The translations under genes and the position numbers were made by a program. Shown here piece after piece: positions 1 to 4,272 of a stretch of 5,333 nt of DNA (positions are counted from its first letter, which is position 1; each line of letters begins with the position of its first letter). The notes beneath the pieces are model-generated. The model was not told the DNA's origin, made no database searches, and worked only from the letters and a program-made list of their open reading frames with translations. This DNA is from Lachnospiraceae bacterium. GTDB lineage: Bacteria; Bacillota; Clostridia; Lachnospirales; Lachnospiraceae. The stretch is from contig JAFSRL010000087.1 of NCBI GenBank assembly GCA_017446125.1, positions 1-5,333 on the forward strand. The letters are read 5' to 3'.

Positions 1-672
1 CATCGGGAGCTAGCGTGTGAGGCGGTGTATCTCTTTTCCATCGATGAGACGGAATACTTTTTGGCGAACGCCGTTGCGGACGCTCCGGCGGGATATGCGT
101 TTCTGTCGCTGACGGACTTACGCCGCATTAAGGGGCGCGGCTCCGCGGAACTCTTTGCGGCGTTCACGGCGTATCACTTGAACGCGTGGTATGAGGCGAA
201 CCGCTTCTGCGGAAAGTGCGGCGGTGAAACGGTGCACAGCGAAACCGAACGCGCAAGGGTCTGCCCGGCGTGCAACAACACGATCTATCCCAGGATCAAT
301 CCGGCGGTGATCGTCGGCGTGCGAAATAAGGACAAGCTCCTCATCACCAGATACCGCACGGGCTACGGACACAGCGCGCTCGTGGCGGGCTTTGCGGAGA
401 TCGGTGAGACCTTGGAGGACACCGTCCGCCGCGAGGTGATGGAAGAGGTGGGCTTGCATGTCACAAACATCACCTACTACAAGTCGCAGCCCTGGGGCAT
501 CGCGCAGGACCTGCTCGCCGGGTTCTACTGTGACGTCGACGGTGATGACACGATCCGGATGGACGAGGGCGAGCTGCGGTATGCGGAGTGGGTCGCGCGG
601 GATGACATCGAGCTCCAGCCCAACGACATCAGCCTGACGAATGAGATGATGAAGCGGTTTCAGGAATCCTGA
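1..672 (+). CDS. nudC: NudC-like Nudix hydrolase (NAD+ diphosphatase family), 5' end outside window
   Basis: This family hydrolyses NAD(H) to NMN(H) and AMP and, in some bacteria, removes NAD caps from RNA. Numbering from the GTG at 25, the protein has a zinc ribbon (C62, C65, C80, C83), then a complete Nudix box at residues 122-144 that fits G-x5-E-x7-RE-x2-EE-x-G-x, with E137, E140 and E141 as the expected metal ligands. The NudC hallmark SQPW follows at residues 154-157. In family members I remember it usually continues with FP, whereas here it reads GIA. The frame is open from GTG 25 back to base 1, no well-spaced ribosome binding site precedes that GTG, and the zinc ribbon lies about 35 residues closer to the N-terminus than in E. 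coli NudC. The real start is therefore probably upstream of the window. It is convergent with the retropepsin-like gene, with a 26-base gap. The family assignment is firm; the exact substrate (NAD versus another dinucleotide) is inferred. Confidence 0.9.
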   Translation, partial: HRELACEAVYLFSIDETEYFLANAVADAPAGYAFLSLTDLRRIKGRGSAELFAAFTAYHLNAWYEANRFCGKCGGETVHSETERARVCPACNNTIYPRINPAVIVGVRNKDKLLITRYRTGYGHSALVAGFAEIGETLEDTVRREVMEEVGLHVTNITYYKSQPWGIAQDLLAGFYCDVDGDDTIRMDEGELRYAEWVARDDIELQPNDISLTNEMMKRFQES

Positions 673-673
673 G

Positions 674-702
674 ATGACACTACCCAGTCACCACCAGGTC
701 AT
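674..702. other. Weak hairpin between convergent genes
   Basis: ATGAC at 674-678 is complementary to GTCAT at 698-702, with smaller internal pairings. The structure lies between the convergent stop codons of the Nudix and retropepsin-like genes and could slow transcription from either side. Neither strand has a proper T-run after it, so I do not call it an intrinsic terminator. Confidence 0.25.
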
Positions 703-1187
703 TTTAAGATTTGGTTTATTTCAAACGTCTTTGGATGTGCTTGAAGAAACGCGGTCTTTATCTCTTCTTTATCAAATGATTCGACTTCGATATCGCCATT
801 CGGATCGTGATGGAACTTACAATGTGTTATGAAATCATTCCCGATTAGCGCCACCTTTCTATCTGTATCCAATACCAGATAAAAAGGAAACCACTCTATC
901 ATCTCACCGGACAGCCTGATCTGGTTAAATGCACATGGAAAGCCCATCATCGAATGACCGGTCGCAGAGTAAAACTCCTGCGCTTCAATCCCTGCCTCCA
1001 AAAAATATTGCTCAAGTGTACCACGCTGATCCTCAGTGATGGCATTAAACAATGCGCGTACCCCAATAATCGTGACCACAGCACCCGTGTCAAATTTCAA
1101 AAGGATAAATTCCGCGTCGCCCAGATTCGTCTGTGTCATCTGCACCGTGTAAACTGAACTCTTTCGATTATATCTTGCTCTAATCAA
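699..1187 (-). CDS. Retropepsin-like single-domain aspartic protease
   Basis: Predicted 162-residue protein with the layout of one retropepsin subunit. A catalytic loop F-D-T-G-A sits at residues 32-36 (D33 the candidate catalytic aspartate), preceded by a hydrophobic strand (FILLK). A flap-like segment with ATGHS lies near residues 75-79, and the second hydrophobic-hydrophobic-Gly motif ALIG-N-D-F-I is at 113-120. Retropepsins act as homodimers, each chain giving one aspartate, so the length fits. There is no signal peptide or transmembrane segment, so a cytoplasmic location is inferred. The start is TTG at 1187-1185: GAGG lies 9 bases upstream, and the codon overlaps the end of the preceding gene by 8 bases, suggesting translational coupling. 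An alternative start is M17. The substrate is unknown; the 87-residue upstream protein is an obvious candidate partner. The protease fold is well supported by motifs, but activity is inferred. Confidence 0.75.
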   Translation of the reverse strand: MIRARYNRKSSVYTVQMTQTNLGDAEFILLKFDTGAVVTIIGVRALFNAITEDQRGTLEQYFLEAGIEAQEFYSATGHSMMGFPCAFNQIRLSGEMIEWFPFYLVLDTDRKVALIGNDFITHCKFHHDPNGDIEVESFDKEEIKTAFLQAHPKTFEINQILK

Positions 1188-1443
1188 TACAGTTTACCTC
1201 TTTAGAATCAACTCCCATCATAATAAGTGCATCCGGGAACTGCTCTGCGCGAACCGTACGAAGATATGCATTATACTCCTTGGATTTCGCATAGCACAAG
1301 ACGGTTATAACATCTGCGAGCGCATCATCATTTGTTATGATTGAGTCGCAGTCTAAATGGTCGAATGCCCAATCGGAGTAATCCACCTCTTCCGGTGCGT
1401 CAAAATAGATGATTCCGTTTCTTTCCGTTGTACCCGTTCCCAT
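1180..1443 (-). CDS. Small acidic protein of unknown function, upstream partner of the retropepsin-like gene
   Basis: Predicted 87-residue protein that I do not recognise. It is strongly acidic in its first half (DAPEEVDYSDW, then several Asp around residues 29-43) and has a hydrophobic run ADVITVLCYA in the middle, but no transmembrane helix or signal peptide. ATG 1443 is preceded by AAGGTG with an 8-base spacing, a good ribosome binding site, and a strong promoter lies about 50 bases upstream. The last codons overlap the TTG start of the protease gene, so the two are one translationally coupled operon. Possible roles are substrate, inhibitor or adaptor of the protease; this rests only on position. 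Base composition is AT-richer than the flanking core genes. Confidence 0.7.
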   Translation of the reverse strand: MGTGTTERNGIIYFDAPEEVDYSDWAFDHLDCDSIITNDDALADVITVLCYAKSKEYNAYLRTVRAEQFPDALIMMGVDSKEVNCID

Positions 1444-1493
1444 GATTTTATCACCTTAATCCTTTTTGCACTTTATTTGCTTCTATAGACAAT

Positions 1494-1522
1494 ATTATAC
1501 CATTATGGCACATATGTCACAA
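1494..1522 (-). promoter_or_regulatory. Sigma-A promoter of the 87-residue protein/retropepsin operon
   Basis: Read on the minus strand, TTGTGA (1522-1517) is followed by a 17-base spacer and a perfect TATAAT (1499-1494). Transcription should start near 1487, giving a leader of about 44 bases before ATG 1443. A dyad with the perfect core ACATATGT (1510-1517) and outer TG..CA symmetry (1506-1521) overlaps the -35 and spacer, where a repressor could bind. Confidence 0.75.
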
Positions 1523-1555
1523 ATTTAGATTTACCGCGGCTGCTTGCTGTGGGGG

Positions 1556-1780
1556 CTAGAGAGTATGCCTAACCCTCCTGCCCATAAACTCATCAAACTC
1601 GGGCTGTTCTCCAATGAGGTCTTCCAGACACCGGATCTCAAATCTGTTCGCGCCATGGTGCTCGTCTTCATACCAGTTCTCACTATCATTGATTTCTCTG
1701 ATATTCCTCCCCTTTCGCTTTAAGTCTTCATAAATCGCTTCATCCATCGTATGATACACTTCATCCATGAGGATTATCAT
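1556..1780 (-). CDS. Hypothetical small acidic protein
   Basis: Open frame of 74 codons, not recognised. The product is rich in charged residues, with MDE repeated near the N-terminus, a basic patch KRKGR around residues 21-25, a cluster of acidic residues plus HH in the middle, and GRRVRH near the C-terminus. No transmembrane segment is visible. Several in-frame Met codons (1780, 1768, 1747) could be the start, and none has a clear ribosome binding site. The frame stays open upstream to about 1976 without a usable start, and that extension does not read like protein. The amino-acid composition looks like a real soluble protein, but weak start signals make a degraded or inactive gene possible. 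It lies on the same strand as the protease operon, 112 bases upstream of it; that operon has its own promoter. Confidence 0.45.
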   Translation of the reverse strand: MIILMDEVYHTMDEAIYEDLKRKGRNIREINDSENWYEDEHHGANRFEIRCLEDLIGEQPEFDEFMGRRVRHTL

Positions 1781-1916
1781 GCGTATTGATGTCTGAAACT
1801 GTCCTTGTGCCCCTTCCCCGAAAACTTTTCTCTGAATAGAAATCGACTTGTTTTGAATTGTCAGATTATGATAAAGATTATAGCATAAAGATGTACGATT
1901 CTCGGCGATTTTGGCG

Positions 1917-1945
1917 TTGAACAGACGTTCCTGTCGTGTTATTCT
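1917..1945 (+). promoter_or_regulatory. Promoter of the small toxin mRNA
   Basis: TTGAAC (1917-1922), a 17-base spacer and TATTCT (1940-1945) form a good sigma-A promoter. Transcription should begin around 1950-1953, at the first base of the left inverted-repeat arm. This gives the toxin mRNA an unusually long leader of about 120 bases. Confidence 0.65.
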
Positions 1946-1979
1946 AAGTATGGTGCTACCAATAGTGGTAGGCGGTTAG

Positions 1980-2028
1980 CCCTCCCATAACTGGTCAACC
2001 AGGGGGAGGGATAGTATGTGATCCTCCC
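1980..2028 (+). promoter_or_regulatory. Structured leader of the toxin mRNA with alternative hairpins
   Basis: CCCTCCC (1980-1986) pairs with GGGAGGG (2004-2010), with an inner stem CTGG/CCAG (1991-1994 with 1999-2002). GGGAGG (2004-2009) can instead pair with CCTCCC (2023-2028). Independently, 1977-1985 is complementary, with one G-U pair, to the ribosome binding site and first start base at 2064-2072. These pairings exclude one another, which suggests that folding of the leader controls access of ribosomes to the toxin start. Confidence 0.55.
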
Positions 2029-2071
2029 TCGCCTAATCCACCAACGAGTGGAAATAAACGAAAGGGGGGCT

Positions 2072-2170
2072 ATGCGGATGATTACAGTTGAATTGTTCGT
2101 TTCGCTTGTAGGGCTTATCCTTACGGCATTCGGTCTAGGATACGCGATCGGAAGCAGAAAACAGAAATGA
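2072..2170 (+). CDS. Small single-helix membrane peptide, putative holin-like type I toxin
   Basis: A 32-codon gene encodes a peptide with a short N-terminus, one hydrophobic helix (about residues 8-27, with the glycine-rich stretch GLGYAIG) and the basic tail SRKQK. This is the architecture of Firmicute holin-like and Fst/TxpA-type toxins, which insert in the inner membrane and dissipate its potential. A poly-G ribosome binding site (AAAGGGGGG, 2061-2069) lies just before it. The first ATG (2072) is only 2 bases from the last G, while the second (2078) has an 8-base spacing, so the true product may be the 30-residue form starting MITVELF. The outer start is reported here. The gene lies inside a long inverted repeat and under a strong antisense promoter. 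Family membership is judged from architecture and remembered similarity; toxicity is inferred. Confidence 0.7.
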   Translation: MRMITVELFVSLVGLILTAFGLGYAIGSRKQK

Positions 2171-2216
2171 CCGCCACCCACGAAGTGATACGGTCATTCT
2201 GATTACGTCATTTCTG
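2166..2216. other. Two overlapping hairpins at the toxin stop codon
   Basis: AATGACCG (2166-2173) pairs perfectly with CGGTCATT (2191-2198). Alternatively CAGAAATGAC (2162-2171) pairs perfectly with GTCATTTCTG (2207-2216). Both use the stop-codon region 2166-2171 and cannot form together. They would exist in both the toxin mRNA and the antisense RNA, where such stem-loops could serve as contact sites. Confidence 0.6.
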
Positions 2217-2253
2217 GGCTAACCGTCTATCGGTAGCACCTTTTCATACGTAA

Positions 2254-2282
2254 ATCATAGCATGATTTCCGAGAACTGTCAA
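2254..2282 (-). promoter_or_regulatory. Strong promoter of the antisense RNA
   Basis: Read on the minus strand, a perfect TTGACA (2282-2277) is followed by a 17-base spacer and TATGAT (2259-2254), the best sigma-A promoter in the window. It is closer to consensus than the toxin promoter, as expected if an unstable antitoxin RNA must be made in excess. No protein-coding gene on this strand has its start just downstream. Confidence 0.8.
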
Positions 2283-2305
2283 AAAATTTGCCGCCAGAGG
2301 GGCGG
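2281..2305 (-). terminator. Intrinsic terminator downstream of the DUF697 gene
   Basis: On the minus strand CCGCC, a 5-base loop and GGCGG (2305-2291) are followed by CAAATTTTTT (2290-2281). The stem is short but GC-only, and the T-run is clear. It would end transcription coming from the DUF697 and EFR1-type genes just before the antisense RNA promoter. Confidence 0.65.
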
Positions 2306-2322
2306 TACCGTGGGTGAAGTAA

Positions 2323-2362
2323 GATGACAAAGGGGACGGTTCTGAATGTCACCTTTGTCATC
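2323..2362. repeat. REP-like palindrome
   Basis: GATGACAAAGG (2323-2333) and CCTTTGTCATC (2352-2362) form a perfect 11-base stem with an 18-base loop containing GGACGGTTCT. From memory, palindromes with a GACAAAGGGGACGGTTCT-type arm recur in many bacterial genomes, often associated with REP-type (Y1) transposases. No transposase is present here. It lies 10 bases beyond the DUF697 stop codon and could also protect the 3' end of that mRNA. No T-run follows on either strand. Confidence 0.55.
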
Positions 2363-2372
2363 CACCAAATCG

Positions 2373-3308
2373 TCAATGCACTTCCCCGGACGTAGCAAAA
2401 TGTCCGAACAGTCCCTTCACCGGTGCCTTGACTTTTTCCTCCATTCCCTGTTTTAAGATGCTCTTTAAGATGGCAAAAGCCTCCGCGTAGGACTTTTTTC
2501 GCAGCTCTTTTCGTGTCATGGAAACGTCTGCGTTTAATAGATAGTTTTTGGTGACGGCTGCCATGCGTAGCGTCGTAAGGGCGTTAATCGCGCCCTGGGT
2601 CGCTGAGGCGGCGACGATGCCGAGAGCCTTGCCGAGTGCGCCTTCCGTCGCAAGTGGGATGAGTTCCTCGATGTTCATCTCCTCCAGATTGCCGGCGATC
2701 AGCGTCATAGACAACACGCGCACGTACAGCCGAAAGATCTGGGCATTGTTCGGACGAAAACCGCAGATCTCGGTGATGCGTTTGATCAGACAGAAGTTGC
2801 CCGAGGCCATGCCGAGTATATCGTAAACGGAGTTTTGGGAAACGGCGGTCACGATGAACATCTTTTTTGCCGTATCATAGATCTCACGGTTTAACTCCGG
2901 CGTAATCTTGCGGTCAAAAAACTCAATCAGCTTATCGTCGGTTTCATCCTCCATCTTTAAAAAACCACGGACCTCTTCCTGTTCCTCCGGCGTTAAGTCA
3001 ACGTTTTCCAAAAGATTATTGACCAGGCGCTTACACCATTTTTGGCGCGCCCTGCCGTCCGCACTGTGTAGTTTTTCCAGGGAAAAGATTGGGACAAAAA
3101 ACACGCCCAAAAGCGGATAGACGATGCCACCCAAAACCACCACGGCGATCAGCACATAGAAGGCGATCTCCATATAGGGGTGAACGGAGCGAAGCTGCGT
3201 ACCAATGGCCATGGCGTTGCTCACCAGCGTCATCCCCACGATGATGGCCAGCGAGATGCACAGGATGATAATCCAGATCCCGGGTTTCTCTCTGCGTTTT
3301 GTTTTCAT
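2373..3308 (-). CDS. DUF697 / YcjF-like membrane protein
   Basis: Predicted 311-residue inner-membrane protein. A basic N-terminus (MKTKRREK) precedes two transmembrane segments at about residues 11-33 and 46-73. A charged acidic linker follows, then a C-terminal domain at about 140-290 resembling DUF697: TAVSQNSVYDILG, a conserved helix with IFRLYVRVLS, and a Gly/Ala-rich segment around 222-245. DUF697 proteins of this shape include E. coli YcjF; their role is unknown and has been linked to envelope stress. The start is ATG 3308: AAGAGG lies 7 bases upstream, and the further 62 in-frame codons run into the next gene and read as nonsense. It lies 59 bases after the EFR1-type gene with no clear promoter between, so cotranscription is likely. 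An inverted repeat covers its ribosome binding site. Family call moderately firm, function unknown. Confidence 0.8.
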   Translation of the reverse strand: MKTKRREKPGIWIIILCISLAIIVGMTLVSNAMAIGTQLRSVHPYMEIAFYVLIAVVVLGGIVYPLLGVFFVPIFSLEKLHSADGRARQKWCKRLVNNLLENVDLTPEEQEEVRGFLKMEDETDDKLIEFFDRKITPELNREIYDTAKKMFIVTAVSQNSVYDILGMASGNFCLIKRITEICGFRPNNAQIFRLYVRVLSMTLIAGNLEEMNIEELIPLATEGALGKALGIVAASATQGAINALTTLRMAAVTKNYLLNADVSMTRKELRKKSYAEAFAILKSILKQGMEEKVKAPVKGLFGHFATSGEVH

Positions 3309-3360
3309 TATGAAACCTCTCTTTCCTCTCATTTTATCATAAGGGCAGTCGGTTTCATAA
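3308..3360 (-). promoter_or_regulatory. Inverted repeat enclosing the DUF697 ribosome binding site
   Basis: TTATGAAACC (3308-3317) and GGTTTCATAA (3351-3360) are perfect 10-base complements separated by 33 bases. In the mRNA, one arm contains the last two G of the ribosome binding site and the A of the start codon, so pairing would hide the start. The other arm begins 7 bases after the stop codon of the preceding gene. It may act as a translation switch coupled to the upstream gene, or be a two-half-site operator. Confidence 0.5.
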
Positions 3361-3367
3361 CAGTGGA

Positions 3368-4189
3368 TCACAGAAAGACTTCCGTTACCGCGGGGCGGGC
3401 GTAGGTTGTCTCCAGCATTGACTTGTGCGAAAGGAATGCAGGGTCGCAGAAGCTGCGTGCGTCCTGCGGGCAGAAGTGCACGCACGCGTGGCACTTGATG
3501 CAGATGCCGGTTGTGGTGTCGGGAGCTTCATAGGGGATCGAGCCGACCGGACAACGCGCAGCGCAGGCACCGCAGCGGTCGCAGCGTGTTTCATCGACGA
3601 CAGGTAACGCCTTTAGGAAAACGGTCTTCTCTCCGTTCACACCCGTCGGCTGGTAGTATGCCCACGGCTGTTCATCGCCGGGCACTCCGGCAATCGTCGG
3701 AAGTGTCCCTTGCGCATCCTTTATCTTTTTGGCGAGTGCCTCAACAAGCGCATCCAGTTTCTCGCGGTCCGCATCATCCGGGCGTCCCATACCGATTCCC
3801 GCAAAGGAATGCCCGCAGACCACCGCCGCGGCACCGATCACATGAAAGCCGTGCTCCGTCAGCTCATGCACCAGCTCTTTTAGCGAGTTGTCATAGCTAC
3901 GATTCCCGAAGGTGACGACAGCGATCGCACTCGCACCGTTGCCCTGAAAGAGCTCCTGTACAAAGGGCAGCGCTTTATTTGGCACGCGCCCGGCATAAGT
4001 GGGCGTTGCAAAAACCACGAGGTCTTCCGGAGAAAAGCTGCGTGTATGCGTCCGCTCCCCGGGCACCGTGAAGGGATCGTGTGTAACGGGCAGCGACAAC
4101 GCATTCCCCATCGACTCCGCGATGCGTGTCGCGACTGCCGCTGTCTTGCCCGTGGGCGAAAAATAAGTTGCACAGATGTTTTTGATCAT
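3368..4189 (-). CDS. EFR1-type flavodoxin/ferredoxin fusion protein
   Basis: Predicted 273-residue cytoplasmic electron carrier joining two modules. Residues 1-160 form a flavodoxin fold: the FMN phosphate loop SPTGKT at 11-16 and further flavin-loop motifs ATPTYAG (61-67) and GNRSYDN (95-101). Residues 196-245 hold a 2[4Fe-4S] ferredoxin domain with C203, C206, C209, C213 and C230, C233, C236, C240, each quartet in the C-x2-C-x2-C-x3-C-P pattern. The protein should pass electrons between the clusters and FMN; its physiological partner is not known to me. Such fusions are common in anaerobic Clostridia. ATG 4189 lacks a clear ribosome binding site but begins exactly at the conserved first strand of the flavodoxin fold. 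It is divergent from hslO and upstream of the DUF697 gene in the same transcription direction. Confidence 0.9.
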   Translation of the reverse strand: MIKNICATYFSPTGKTAAVATRIAESMGNALSLPVTHDPFTVPGERTHTRSFSPEDLVVFATPTYAGRVPNKALPFVQELFQGNGASAIAVVTFGNRSYDNSLKELVHELTEHGFHVIGAAAVVCGHSFAGIGMGRPDDADREKLDALVEALAKKIKDAQGTLPTIAGVPGDEQPWAYYQPTGVNGEKTVFLKALPVVDETRCDRCGACAARCPVGSIPYEAPDTTTGICIKCHACVHFCPQDARSFCDPAFLSHKSMLETTYARPAVTEVFL

Positions 4190-4198
4190 ATCAGTTTT

Positions 4199-4242
4199 AT
4201 TCTATCATGAGAGCGCGCAGGGGGAAAATGGTGTATGATAGA
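4199..4242. promoter_or_regulatory. Divergent promoter region with inverted repeat
   Basis: In the 83-base gap between two divergent genes, TCTATCAT (4201-4208) and ATGATAGA (4235-4242) are perfect complements. Each overlaps a possible -10 box: TAGAAT on the minus strand (4204-4199) for the EFR1-type gene, and TATGAT on the plus strand (4234-4239) for hslO. Neither has a good -35 box at the right distance, so a regulator may be needed, or the repeat may simply reflect the two -10 boxes. Confidence 0.35.
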
Positions 4243-4272
4243 TGAGATTACAAACAAGGAGAACTGTGTATT

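Larger units (their letters stand above)
1952..2240. repeat. Long imperfect inverted repeat framing the toxin gene
   Basis: The left arm (1952-1982) and right arm (2216-2240) share two perfectly complementary blocks. GGTGCTACC (1952-1960) pairs with GGTAGCACC (2232-2240), and CGGTTAGCCC (1973-1982) pairs with GGGCTAACCG (2216-2225). Between the blocks the left arm has 12 bases and the right arm 6. The outer ends coincide with the predicted starts of the two convergent transcripts, and TTTT follows the right arm. In the mRNA the arms would tie the 5' end to the 3' end, as in the inactive full-length form of several type I toxin mRNAs. No transposase lies inside, so these are not insertion-sequence ends. 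Confidence 0.8.
1950..2247 (-). ncRNA. Predicted antisense RNA (candidate antitoxin) covering the toxin gene
   Basis: The promoter at 2254-2282 should start a minus-strand RNA near 2247. It would read through the right inverted-repeat arm and then run antisense to the toxin coding region, its ribosome binding site and leader. Because the repeat is inverted, its 5' portion (GGTGCTACC ... CGGTTAGCCC) is nearly the same as the 5' end of the toxin mRNA. The 3' end is unknown: no T-rich terminator was found on this strand inside the locus, so the left boundary given here is only the far arm of the repeat. The antitoxin role follows from known type I modules such as TxpA/RatA and Fst/RNAII; transcription is inferred. 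Confidence 0.55.

Noticed and set aside
25..27. GTG as the true start of the Nudix gene
   Set aside because: The frame is open to the window edge, no well-spaced ribosome binding site precedes it, and too few residues would lie before the zinc ribbon.
954..1157. 67-codon plus-strand frame opposite the retropepsin-like gene
   Set aside because: Antisense shadow with no ribosome binding site; the minus-strand frame has clear protease motifs.
1858..1886. Second plus-strand promoter TTGTCA-17-TAGCAT upstream of the toxin locus
   Set aside because: Only a partial match, and the promoter at 1917-1945 explains the locus better; AT-rich DNA gives such matches by chance.
1939..2181. 80-codon minus-strand open frame across the toxin locus
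   Set aside because: It is antisense to the small toxin gene and includes the repeat arm and structured leader; the translation has no protein-like pattern or ribosome binding site.
1952..2240. Inverted repeat as the ends of an insertion sequence or MITE
   Set aside because: The inside holds a promoter-driven peptide gene and no transposase, no target-site duplication is evident, and the arms coincide with predicted transcription starts.
3309..3494. 62-codon N-terminal extension of the DUF697 protein
   Set aside because: It overlaps the end of the EFR1-type gene in another frame, reads as nonsense, and the internal ATG at 3308 has a strong ribosome binding site right before a membrane-protein N-terminus.
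3511..3915. 134-codon plus-strand frame opposite the EFR1-type gene
   Set aside because: Antisense shadow of a confidently assigned coding region; arginine-, serine- and proline-rich translation typical of such shadows.
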